Shown: piece by piece, positions 11,041-20,835 of the stretch
Layout: each line of letters begins with the position of its first letter
Numbering within the stretch: position 1 is the stretch's first letter
From: Tubulanus polymorphus
Lineage: Eukaryota; Nemertea; Palaeonemertea; Tubulaniformes; Tubulanidae
Assembly (NCBI RefSeq): GCF_964204645.1
Contig: NC_134028.1
Span: forward strand, 15,739,263 to 15,803,262
Reading direction: 5' to 3'
DNA: 64,000 nt
Notes under the pieces: generated by a model
Told to the model about the DNA's origin: nothing
The model's input: only the letters and a program-made list of their open reading frames with translations
Database searches by the model: none
Position numbers and translations under genes: made by a program

Positions 11041-11861
11041 ACATCTGAGAATAATATATCATTCCAATTTGGGTGTCTAATATTTTTAGATTCATTTAGA
11101 TTTTTAAGCAGTTCATTAGATAATTTAAAAAAATCATTCGTTGATGATGAATTAAAGATATCAAAACAACACTACCCAAATAATGATGATTTTCAATTAA
11201 TGAGATATAAAGGCGCAATACCATATTCATTTTATAAATCGCATAATGATTTCAATATAACTGAATTATTAAAAGAACAATTCTATGATGAATTAAAAAA
11301 TGAATATGTTAAAGATGAAGTATATAATAGAACATTGAATATTTGGAATCATTTTAAAATAACAAATCATGGACAATTAGTAGATTTATATTTAAAATCA
11401 GATGTATTATTATTAACTGATATATTCGAAAGGTTTAGAGATGTAAACCTAAAATATTTTAATATTGATCCTTGCCATTGTTATTCATCACCAGGATTAA
11501 CTTGGGATTGTGGTTTAAAATTTACAGATATAAAAATGGATTTGTTAACAAATATAGATCAATTATTATTATTTGAAAAATCTATAAGAGGAGGAGTTTC
11601 AGGTGTATTAGGTGATGAAGATAAAAAATTTAAATCTAGAAATCTAGCATACTGTCCAGAACATAAAACTGTAACGCATGAAGAATTATCAAATTATCAA
11701 AAAAGAATTAAACCCGAAAATCATATTCATGCAGAAAAGTTAATGGTAACTCAGGAAGATAAATATAATTATGTAGTGCATTTTTGAATGTTGAAGTTTT
11801 ATTTGAATCAAGGAATGATTCTAAAAAAAAGTACATAGATATATTTCATTGAGTCAATCTA
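11041..11861 (+). pseudogene. PolB: Polymerase B internal fragment of the outer copy
   Basis: Encodes the region after the exonuclease domain (from SENNISFQFGC) to just before the motif-B region, nearly identical to 14,190-15,230 of the inner copy. Relative to that copy it lacks ~70 codons at about 11,613, where GVSGVLGD joins EDKKFKSRN. The loss includes polymerase motif A with its catalytic aspartate, so this copy could not be active. A stop lies at about 11,787. The fragment ends at 11,861, exactly where the inner element is inserted; its continuation is at 28,227. Confidence 0.85.
11856..11861. repeat. Left target-site duplication of the inner Polinton
   Basis: AATCTA here and AATTTA at 28,221-28,226 flank the element. 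The uninterrupted homologous site at about 15,223 reads AATCTAAATGG, as expected for a 6-bp duplication with one later change. Six base pairs is the known Polinton duplication length. Confidence 0.75.
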
Positions 11862-12010
11862 AGTAAAAGGGATAATAGGGGTTCATAACAAAGGTCGAGA
11901 GTCGAGCTCATAAAAAAATGAAAAAACAAATTCTCGCACGCTCGAATTTATTTTTTCATTTTTATGAGCCCTTTCAACCTTTGATATGAACCCCTATTAT
12001 CCCTATTACT
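11862..12010. repeat. 149-bp terminal near-palindrome
   Basis: Arms of about 70 nt pair across a centre of ATTCTCGCACGCTCGAAT. The outer arms are AGTAAAAGGGATAATAGG and the complement of CCTATTATCCCTATTACT. Related copies lie at 10,957-11,040 (one arm), about 28,120-28,220 (shortened) and 29,843-29,993 (full). A terminal hairpin could serve in replication initiation or end protection; this is inferred. Confidence 0.85.
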
Positions 12011-12254
12011 CTTAAAATATTCATATATATGAATAACATATGAATGAATAACTTCTAAAATCAATTTTAATAAAAAATTTAGTATTAAAATGGAAGCAAA
12101 TAAGTACTACTGTCCGACATGTAAAATTAATATAGATAAATCTCAAAAAGCAAGACACAATAAAACTAAAACACATTTAGAGAATAAATTGAAATTAGAA
12201 TATAAAGATGATATATTAGAAACTAAATTAGATGAATTAAAGAATGAAAAAGAA
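11862..12254. repeat. Left terminal inverted repeat of the inner Polinton
   Basis: It is the inverse of 27,881-28,220 with few mismatches. The order is terminal palindrome (11,862-12,010), a ~79-bp leader, then the first ~55 codons of the polymerase. The left/right length difference is mostly a deletion within the right palindrome. Confidence 0.9.
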
Positions 12255-15200
12255 CAATATAAATGTGATACCTGTAATCAATCATTCAGTGATAAAAGAT
12301 ATTATAAAGAACATTTGAAATCTAAAAGTCATATTAGAAAAAAGAATAATGATATTTTAGGTCAGGATTATTTTGATAAAGATAATGATAAGGAACAGAA
12401 GACAATTAAAAGCATAAAAAATAAATTAAACAATAAAAGACCATACATGGAAGATGTAAGAAATTATATTAATTCATTAGATAATAAAAAGGAAATAGGG
12501 ATAACCGAAGCATTTAAAAGTGATATTGGTCCAGCAGCTATCGAATTTAAATTTCATAAAGGAAAAACATTAGAAGAAAATAAAAAACATTTAGAAAATA
12601 TGAAAAATATTATGAAAATAATTACTGATGTTGAATACCCTAAAATTAGTATATCTTCTAAAGTAAAGTTTATAAAATCGGAAGATAAACCAATATATAA
12701 TATAAATTCCCATTCACAACATATTATATCTAAACAACATATAGATGATAAATTAGATAAATGTTATAATGAAGTAAAAACTAAAATAGAAGAGAACTAT
12801 TTTGAAGGATCTGGTTTAATATTTGATGAAATAATATTTATGACTTTACATGTTTATAACACAAAATATAATAAGTTACCTAAATCAAAACCAATTGATG
12901 AAAATAATTTAGCGTATTATAAAGATGATAATATAAATGCATCAAGTTATATTAAACTACCATTTAAAACTTATGCTGTTATAAAAATGTATAAAATTTT
13001 GATGATAAATGTTTTCTATGGACAATTATAAGTTGCTTATATCCAACAAAAGATATTACACATAGTTTTAGATTAAAACATTATAAACCATTAGAAAATA
13101 AATATAAGATAGATAATTACCCAGTTAGAATTAAAAATATCCCAAAAATAGAAAGAGATAATAATTTATATAATGTAATAAATGTATTTGATTTAATCAA
13201 ATTACCAAATACAGAAGGTAATAAAATTGAACATTTTACAATAGAACCTTTGTATTTATCAAAAGATTATGATTCAAATGGTGTTATAGATATATGATAT
13301 TATGAAAATCATTATATGTGGATAAAACAAATCGATTTATTTTTTAGAACAGAAAATAACCACAATAAGATATATCTATGCAGAAAATGTTTACATAGGT
13401 TCAGTAAGTAATGAAAGTACATTATTAAATCATAAACAATTATGTGATAATCATGATTATTGTAAGATAGTTTTACCAAATGAAAAGGATAAAGTATTAG
13501 AATTCAAAAAATATGATTACAAGAATAAAGTACCATTTGTAATATATTGAGATTTTGAATCATTAAATAAAGAATTAACTGATCAAGATAGAGAAGAAAT
13601 ATATTATAAAAGAAAGAAATTAAATTCTAATGAAAATGATATAATTGAATATTCACATCCCCTAATAACAAATACAATTAAAAAGATTCATCAATCAGCT
13701 GCAGCTTTTGGATTATATATAAAATCTGATTATCCAGAACTAATTAAAAGTGAGTATAATCATTACAGAAATGAAAATGTTATCAATCATTTTTGTGACT
13801 TATTAATTGAGTATGAAATCAAATTTAGTAAACTATTAGATACAAATATAGAAATTATAATGATAGAAGAAGATAAAGAAGCATTTGAGTTTGCAGATAA
13901 ATGTTATTATTGTGAAAAGACATTTAATCTAAAAGATAAAAAAGTAAGAGACCATAATCATTTGAATGGAAAGTTTAGAGGCGTGGCGCATGAGAATTGT
14001 AACTTACAAGCTAAGAAAATTAACGTTGTTCCAGTAATATTTCATAATTTATCAGGATATGACGCTCATTTATTTATCAAACAGCTATGTCATAAAATAG
14101 AAGAAATCAATAATCAAATAGAAAGATTAAATTCAAATAGATCAAAAAATAAAATACCAACATATAAATTTAAAATGTTAGCTAAAACATCTGAGAATAA
14201 TATATCATTCCAATTTGGGTGTCTAATATTTTTAGATTCATTTAGATTTTTAAGCAGTTCATTAGATAATTTAAAAAAATCATTCGTTGATGATGAATTA
14301 AAGATATTAAAACAACACTAACCAAATTATGATGATTTTCAATTAATGAGATATAAAGGCGCAATACCATATTCATTTTATTAATCGCATAATGATTTCA
14401 ATATAACTGAATTATTAAAAGAACAATTCTATGATGAATTAAAAAATGAATATGTTCAAGATGAAGTCTATAATAGAACATTGAATATTTGGAATCATTT
14501 TAAAATAACAAATCATGGACAATTAGTAGATTTATATTTAAAATCAAATGTATTATTATTATCGGATATATTTGAAAGGTTTAGAGATGTAAACCTAAAA
14601 TATTTTAATATTGATCCTTGCCATTGTTATTCATCACCAGGATTAACTTGGGATTGTGGTTTAAAATTTACAGATATAAAAATGGATTTGTTAACAAATA
14701 TAGATCATTTATTATTATTTGAAAAATCTATAAGAGGAGGTGTTTCAGGTGTATTAGGTGATAGATATTTCAATGTAAATGATAACCCTGGATATAAGTT
14801 ATTATATATAGATGCAAATAATCTTTAAGGATGGGCAATGATGGAGCCTCAACCTTATGGAGTATTTGAAATAAGCGAAGTTTTACAACATGAAAATAAT
14901 GATAAATTTGATTGGAAGAAAAGAATTTTAGATATTGCAGATGATTCAGATACTGGTTACTTCTTTGTTGTAGACTTGGAATATCCTGAAGATAAAAAAT
15001 CTAAATCTAGAAATCTAGCATACTGTCCAGAACATAAAACTGTAACACATGAAGAATTATCAAATTACCAAAAAAGAATTAAACCCGAAAATCATATTCA
15101 TACAGAAAAGTTAATGGTAACTCAGGAAGATAAATATAATTATGTAGTACATTATAGAATGTTGAAGTTTAATTTGAATCAAGGAATGATTCTAAAAAAA

Positions 15201-16142
15201 GTACATAGATATATTTTATTTAGTCAATCTAAATGGTTAGAAAAATATATAGATTTTAACACCAAACAGAGAACTAAAGCTAAAACTGATTTCGAAAAAG
15301 ATTTCTTCAAACTAATGAATAATGCATTCTATGGTAAGACTTGTGAAAATATTAGAAATAGAAATGATATTGAGTTAGTTAGTAATGGTAAAAGAATTAG
15401 ACATTCACAAACATATCCTAAATTTATGGGTAACAGAATATTTGATGAAAATTTAGCTGCAATTAAAATGAGAACTTCTATGAAATTTAATAAACCAATT
15501 TATGTTGGTGCTTCAGTTTTAGAAATATCAAAGTTATTAATGTATGAATTTTACTATAACGTATTACAACCTCATTTTGGAGAAAAACATATAGAAATCT
15601 TATATTTTGATACTGATTCTTACATATTAAAGATAAAAACTAATAACATAACAGATGATTTAAAAACATTAAAACATCATTTTGATTTTATTAATTATCC
15701 TAAAGATCATGAATTGTATAACAACGATAATAAAAAGGTGCCCGGTATATTCAAAGATGAATTAGGAGGTGAAGAAATGATAGAATTTATAGGTATTAGA
15801 TCTAAAATGTATTCATATAAAACTAAAGAACATGAAGCTAAAAAGTTAAAAGGAATTACCAAAAGTGTAGTAGAAAAGAATATTCATTTCAAAGATTACA
15901 TCAATTGTATATTCAATGAAGAAGTTAGAAAACATAAGATGAGATGTTTAAGATCTGAAGATCATGAAATGTTTATTGAAGAGATACAGAAGATAAGTCT
16001 TAACCCATTTGATGATAAAAGATATATTTTAGATGATGGAATTCATACAGTTGCATATGGTTGCAATTTAGATGAATACGTAAAATTTAAAAGAGAAGAA
16101 ACAAAAGAGAAGGAAATAATGAAAAGAATTCTAGCGTGTTAA
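12090..16142 (+). pseudogene. PolB: Protein-primed family B DNA polymerase with zinc fingers and EndoVII-like domain
   Basis: Starts at ATG 12,090 and spans ~1,350 codons. Order: two C2H2 fingers (YYCPTCK...; YKCDTCN...), a long linker, exonuclease motif I (DFES at 13,551), an EndoVII-like HNH segment (CYYC...DHNH, about 13,890-13,990), exonuclease motif II (HNLSGYDAH, ~14,045), motif A region (~14,815), motif B (NNAFYGKT, ~15,320) and motif C (FDTDS, 15,606-15,620). It would replicate the element from protein-primed ends. It is broken by frameshifts after 13,029 and near 13,380, and by stops at 13,296, 13,548, 14,319, about 14,381 and 14,826; the last falls within motif A. The final 434 codons (14,838-16,142) are open. 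The first finger lies within the TIR and is shared with the HNH gene. Confidence 0.9.
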
Positions 16143-16171
16143 TCAAATTTTAATAAAAATATGTATTATAA

Positions 16172-16511
16172 ATGGAGAGTAAACAAGCACACAATGAGAA
16201 CAACAAATCATTTCTAGATAGAATAAAAGATACTTCAAATGTCAAATCAGTAGATTATAAATTTAAGAAGTTAAAAGAATTAACAATCCATAAAATATCT
16301 AATTACAAATATTGATACAGTTACTAACAAATATGCTAGTAAATTAGTCATACACTTAGAATATGAAGGATTAAAAGGAAATACATATAAATTCAGAACA
16401 TATTTACCAGATAGATTTCATAGATTATCAAGCAGAGATTTAGAAGAATTATGTTCTGAAATTTCTATTTCATATACAAAGGTAAGAATGAAAAAGGGCA
16501 CCATGAAATAG
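16172..16511 (+). pseudogene. Small protein downstream of PolB
   Basis: About 112 codons from ATG at 16,172, in a TATAAATG context 30 nt after the polymerase stop. A frameshift near 16,310 divides it. The second half contains LVIHLEYEGLKG and TYLPDRFHRLSSRDLEEL. I have seen this kind of short protein beside Polinton polymerases but cannot name a function; a nucleic-acid-binding role is a guess. Confidence 0.55.
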
Positions 16512-16536
16512 ATTTCGAATAGAATATGTAAAAAAA

Positions 16537-17297
16537 ATGGTGGAATTAAAAGAATACAGAATATTTGTTGATTCTAGAAGACTTACTTATTATAAATCAC
16601 ATAATTTACTAGTACAATTAGATAGAGAATTTAAGAATTGTGTTGATTTAAATTTAGTAAATATAAGTTTATGTAACTCATTTTACGATATATCGAATAA
16701 AACTGTTGAACATAGAGCCTTTTTAATTTTTAATAAAAATAAAAATGAATGGGCCTATATATATTTAAAACCAGGGTTATATAATTTAGATACATTGGCA
16801 CAAGAAATTAATAGAAAAACCTGGCACAAGTCAGGTAATAATTCCGGGTTTAATATTAGATTTTTAAAAAGTGAGAGTTCTAACAAAATAAAGATAAGGT
16901 TGTCTAATATTGAAAAACATAAATTTATGGTAAAAAACCTATAGCTAAACTGTTAGGAATTACTCCAGATAGATCTTTTACAAATATTGATGCTTCTACA
17001 CCAAACTTAATACCTTACACGCATTTTTATATTTATTGCAATTTAATCGATCCTACAAAAACATTCGAAGCAACAAAAGATATAACTTGTAATTCTGGTT
17101 TAGTGAATATTTTACCATTGAAGAATGTTAAAGAATTTGGAACGCAAATAAATTATAATTTAACAGAATGTGATTTCAAACCATGCATTCCTCAATTTAA
17201 TAATTTTAGATTAGAAATTAGAAATCATAATGGATATTTAATTGATTTGAATAACTTTCCTGTGATATATGAATTAGTTATAAGATGTAGAGAGTAA
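16537..17297 (+). pseudogene. mCP: Penton / minor capsid protein (single jelly-roll)
   Basis: Starts at ATG 16,537. The N-terminal half (LLVQLDREFKNCVDLNLVNI; AYIYLKPGLYNLDTLAQEIN) and the C-terminal half (PQFNNFRLEIRNHNGYLID...FPVIYELVIRC) follow the pattern of the Polinton minor capsid protein, a vertex-forming jelly-roll of ~250 residues. The halves are in different frames: a one-base change in an A-run near 16,931 causes a stop at 16,944, and the frame resumes through 17,297. Otherwise the length is typical. It would form the pentameric vertices around the hexon-like capsomers made by the gene at 21,883. Confidence 0.8.
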
Positions 17298-17316
17298 TTT
17301 TTTCACTATATAAATG
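17298..17316 (+). promoter_or_regulatory. T-run plus TATATAAATG start motif
   Basis: The short gap between the penton stop and the next ATG reads T6-CAC-TATATAAATG. The same layout precedes most genes of this unit. Confidence 0.5.
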
Positions 17317-17652
17317 AATATAACTGTTGGACCGAGTATATGTTTTGGGTTTGATTTTAAACATGGTAAAGAAATGAGAATTAAACTTAATGATGTAATT
17401 ACTGATATAAAAAGTAAATCATTTAACAATGCATCAATGATTAATAAAGAAAATTATAATATAGAAAAAGTAATTGATTTAATTAAAACACCTTTAGAAT
17501 ATTATGAATTAAATGAAGATGGAATTATTGATGATATTAAAAACATATTATCTAAAATATATGATAATCATAAAAGTAGTAATGAAATAAACGTTGAATT
17601 AATCATCACTAAGATAACTAAATATTTTGAAGATAGTAATTTTTTTGATTAA
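17314..17652 (+). CDS. Unknown 112-residue Polinton protein
   Basis: An intact frame from ATG 17,314 to TAA, one of the few unbroken genes in the element. The N-terminal ~20 residues are mixed hydrophobic (NITVGPSICFGFDFKHG) and the rest is charged and helical, with an acidic Asn/Asp-rich middle. There is no membrane segment, Cys cluster or motif I can name. It lies 16 nt after the penton and 3 nt before the next gene, in the structural-gene cluster, so a virion role is possible. Confidence 0.6.
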   Translation: MNITVGPSICFGFDFKHGKEMRIKLNDVITDIKSKSFNNASMINKENYNIEKVIDLIKTPLEYYELNEDGIIDDIKNILSKIYDNHKSSNEINVELIITKITKYFEDSNFFD

Positions 17653-17655
17653 TAA

Positions 17656-17879
17656 ATGAGTGATAATAAGTGGATAATAACTGGATTATATAATGGAGCC
17701 TGACTATCAGTCGGAACTGTTGGTTTAATACAATGGTATTAAAAAAAGTATTTAAAATGGGAAGTGTCAATGTTGATAGATTTGATATAAATGATATTCT
17801 AAAATTAACATTAGCAGTTACTTTATCTAATTTAACTATTGATTATTTGGAAAAACAAAAATATAATCCTCCTATATAA
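17656..17879 (+). pseudogene. Short broken gene
   Basis: An ATG in TAATAAATG context starts a frame (MSDNKWIITGLYNGA) that meets a stop after 15 codons. Hydrophobic sequence (SVGTVGLIQW) continues, and after a frame change the segment VDRFDINDILKLTLAVTL...LEKQKYNPPI runs to 17,879. The original product was probably ~70 residues with one membrane-like stretch. No family recognised. Confidence 0.45.
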
Positions 17880-17888
17880 GAAGTGCAT

Positions 17889-17909
17889 AATTTTTTTGCT
17901 AAATAAATG
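17889..17909 (+). promoter_or_regulatory. T-run plus AAATAAATG start motif
   Basis: A T7 run, then GCTAAATAAATGG, lies between two tightly packed genes, matching the motif at the neighbouring genes. Confidence 0.5.
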
Positions 17910-18329
17910 GCTTCTGCAATTATAACTATTATAGGATCGGCAATTGTTAACGCTTTAGCATTTACTGGTGGTGGATATTTATTTAAACATATTGATAAAA
18001 ATGGATCATTATCAGAACAAAAAAGACATAACTTAGCATTAGAGAAATACAATAAAGCAGCAGAAAAATACAGATAAAAGAGACAAAACTATATGGATTG
18101 CATCAATAAAGAATTATATGATCAGAAGATTTCACATAGAAATTTTCAATCAGTCGATGATGCAATGAGTTTATATAACGCAGTAACCAATAAAGAAAAA
18201 TTACATCTATACAAACCTAAATTATCAGATTATTATACCCCAAGTAAAGAACAGAAGAAATATGAAATAATTTGGATTTTAGGTGGAACTGTTATTGTTA
18301 TATTTGTAGCATATAAATATACTAATTAG
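17907..18329 (+). pseudogene. Two-segment membrane protein (gene X)
   Basis: A ~140-codon gene with one in-frame TAA at 18,075-18,077. The N-terminus has a hydrophobic Ala/Ile-rich segment (IITIIGSAIVNALAF), the middle is charged (SEQKRHNLALEKYNKAAEKY), and a C-terminal segment (IIWILGGTVIVIFVAY) would span a membrane. The diverged copy at 29,290-29,574 reads through the stop position, which shows that 17,907 and 18,093 belong to one gene. It probably makes a small membrane-linked virion or assembly protein; this is inferred. Confidence 0.65.
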
Positions 18330-18330
18330 T

Positions 18331-18351
18331 AATTTTTTGGTTAAATAAATG
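18331..18351 (+). promoter_or_regulatory. T-run plus AAATAAATG start motif
   Basis: T6-GG-TTAAATAAATGG separates gene X from gene Y. Confidence 0.5.
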
Positions 18352-18782
18352 GATGATAAAGTTGATAATATTGATATTATTCCTCATGATATAAACAAAA
18401 ATAAATTAAAAATATATTCAGAAAACAAATATTAGAATTTGAAAGTGACTTAAAGATAAAAAAGAAAAAATATTTAAAAAGTAAAATTATATATTATTTT
18501 ATTATCAGTGGTTCAGTTACAATTAGTTCTGTAATAACATTTCTAGCAATATTCAGTCTATTAACACCTTTAGCTCTATCAATTGGCGTGTTAGGTTTAA
18601 GTTCAAGTGTTTTAACAGGTATAAGTTCAAAATTAAATATAAAAAGTAAAAAAGAAAAAATTAAAACTAATATAAAAGAAATTAATAAATTAAAAAATAC
18701 ACTAGATTATATAATAAGTTTAATTGGCCATATAAGAATTGAAGAACAAGATAAATTATTAAAAGAATTAATAAATTATTAA
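18349..18782 (+). pseudogene. Helical-hairpin membrane protein (gene Y)
   Basis: About 144 codons. A charged N-terminus is followed by two closely spaced hydrophobic segments (YYFIISGSVTISSVITFLA; SIGVLGLSSSVLTGIS), then a basic coiled-coil-like tail. A missing base near 18,425 shifts the frame of the first ~25 codons; the copy at 29,040-29,270 is open across that point. Function unknown. Confidence 0.6.
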
Positions 18783-18801
18783 TTTTTTAGTTATATAAAT
18801 G
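18781..18801 (+). promoter_or_regulatory. T-run plus TATATAAATG start motif
   Basis: T6-AGT-TATATAAATGG follows the stop of gene Y; a near-identical block is duplicated at 19,203-19,220. Confidence 0.5.
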
Positions 18802-19254
18802 GCAGATAGTTTTCCAAAAGCTTTCCAATATAATAAATAAATTAAATATAATATTCCAGCAATAGATTTTAATAAAGATATTTCATATAGAAATGAAGTT
18901 TTAAATTCATTAATTGATTTATATATTTATGTTACTGAAAGTAATAATTTTCATGTAAAGATGGAAAATATATTTCATATGTATACAATTAATTTCAAAA
19001 ATTTAAATGAGGCAAAACAATGGTTATTAAAATCTAATATGAAGTATTGGCAGAACCAATTAAATTTTGCTGTTTATTGCGCAACGACAGGATGCGGTAT
19101 AAGTTGGAATGATCATTTAAATAAACCAAGTTTACCATTGATGTTATCACTTTTTAGATTTCATACATATTTTCAAATAAAATTAATATTAGATGAATTA
19201 ATTTTTTTATTATATAAATGGGGTTTCCAAAAGCTTTCCAATATAATAAATTAA
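18799..19254 (+). pseudogene. 5' partial duplicate of the YWQNQLNFAVYCATTGCG gene
   Basis: It starts MADSFPKAFQYNK, meets a stop, and continues in frame through KYWQNQLNFAVYCATTGCG to LILDEL, where it runs into the start motif of the next gene. It is therefore a tandem copy of the first ~140 codons of the gene at 19,218-20,109, and its reading through 19,254 is an artefact of the junction. The unit repeated is about 420 bp and includes the promoter-like motif. Confidence 0.75.
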
Positions 19255-20109
19255 TTAAATATAATATTTCTGCAATAGATTTTAAACAAAAATATTACAT
19301 ATAAACATTTAGTTTTAAATTCATTAACTAATTTAGAAATTTATGTTACTGAATCACAGTTTTTTATTTCTAAAGTGGAAAATATATTTGATACGTATGA
19401 AGTTACTTTTACTCGAGATGAATATCATATATATATAAAGTAAAATCTAATATGAAATATTGGCAGAATCAATTAAATTTTGCTGTTTATTGTGCAACAA
19501 CTGGTTGTGGTATAAGTTGGAATGATCATTTAAATAACTTAGATAAAAATTTGAATTATTCTGATTTAAAATTAATTCACACAATATTTAGATTTCGCAC
19601 ATATTTTCAAATCAGAATAATATTAAATGAATTAGAATGTCCTTTACCTGGATCTAAATATTTTAAAGAACAATAATATTAATCTATCTAAGTTTTATAA
19701 AATATATAAAAAATGAATTTAATATGAATATTAAATCCGATTTTTGAGCGCATGGTAAATTGCAAGGTATTGGTGAACAGTATGAAATAAAAAGAATTGA
19801 TTATATGCATAGAATTAGAGCTTATCATAATTATAAAATTGATAATAATAATGGTTGGATTAATTTCATTTTAGAAAATAGTGATGGATCTACTAAAGCT
19901 GGTATACAAAGAATAAATCAATCTATTAGAACTTATTTGATATGTATTTTAGGTGCGCTTCATTTGATACACAGAAACAATTCAAAGTATTATTTGAAGA
20001 TTCAATTCATAATGATAAAAATAGATCGATTCCAGAAAACATAGTGAGATATCAAAATTATTTAGATAAATCACATACTAGATTAAATTATTGTATAGGC
20101 CCTAATTAA
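19218..20109 (+). pseudogene. Conserved Polinton protein with CATTGCG motif
   Basis: About 295 codons from ATG 19,218. Recognisable blocks are YWQNQLNFAVYCATTGCG, LFRFHTYFQ, LECPLPG, then (from ~19,750) GIGEQYE, a KAGIQRINQSIRTYL block and, in another frame, YQNYLDKSHTRLNY to 20,109. Stops and shifts lie near 19,300-19,440, 19,745 and 19,965. This is a family I have seen in Polinton-derived host proteins from cnidarians and other invertebrates; no biochemical role is known to me. A virion role is inferred from its place in the structural cluster. Confidence 0.7.
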
Positions 20110-20135
20110 TTATTTCTAATGATTTAGTATTAAAG

Positions 20136-20482
20136 ATGGCAAATATAATTGGTTATAATAATCTAATTAAGACTGCAACAATAAATAATTCATTTGGATT
20201 GAATGATATAAATAAAAAGGTTATAACTGCTCAAAAATTAATGGAAGGTGAGAAAAATAAAAAAACATATTCAATCAACAGAAACTAAAACTAAGAATAT
20301 TAAATTAAATAATGATTCTAAAAATAAAAGATTACAATACTTCACACGGTTATATAAAAACTGATATTATTCAACATGATATAATTAAAACTAATAATGA
20401 TAAAAAATCCCATGAAAATACTAAATTAGCTATTACTTGTATAGGAATTGTAATCGGAGGAATATTATATTTAAAATTTTAA
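20136..20482 (+). pseudogene. Broken small membrane-anchored protein
   Basis: It starts MANIIGYNNLIKTATINN, turns Lys-rich, then breaks near 20,265. The last ~45 codons, in another frame, end in a membrane-like segment (AITCIGIVIGGILYLKF) at 20,482. The original length was about 115 residues. No family recognised. Confidence 0.5.
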
Positions 20483-20498
20483 TTTTTTTATTATGTAA

Positions 20499-20804
20499 AG
20501 GGCAAAAGGTGGAGTAGATATTCCATTGGATACTTTTGATGAACCCGGTAAAACTGAAGAAAAACCAACTAGTGAAACAAGTTTTCATGATCCAGAATAT
20601 AATTCTAATTTAGCAAGACCTGATACTAATGAATTTGTTAATAAAGCACGTTCAAGATTGGATATTGAAAATGAAAATCCAGGTTTATTAAAAAAAGAAT
20701 TAGAATACGAAGAATTAACTGATAAATTTAAACCAATATTAAAAAATTCTGGTTTCAATATAACTAATAAAGGTATGAATTATTTAGTAAAAGATTTGAA
20801 ATAA
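20499..20804 (+). pseudogene. Acidic ~100-residue protein lacking its start codon
   Basis: The frame is open to 20,804, but the position where every neighbour has ATG (after TTTTTTTATTATGTAA) reads AGG at 20,499. The protein is acidic and Pro/Asp/Glu-rich at the N-terminus (DTFDEPGKTEEKPTSE), helical at the C-terminus. The next in-frame ATG would leave only the last few residues. Start-codon loss is the only visible lesion. Family unknown. Confidence 0.55.
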
Positions 20805-20835
20805 TTCAATGGTGACTATTATTGGCATTTGAAAG

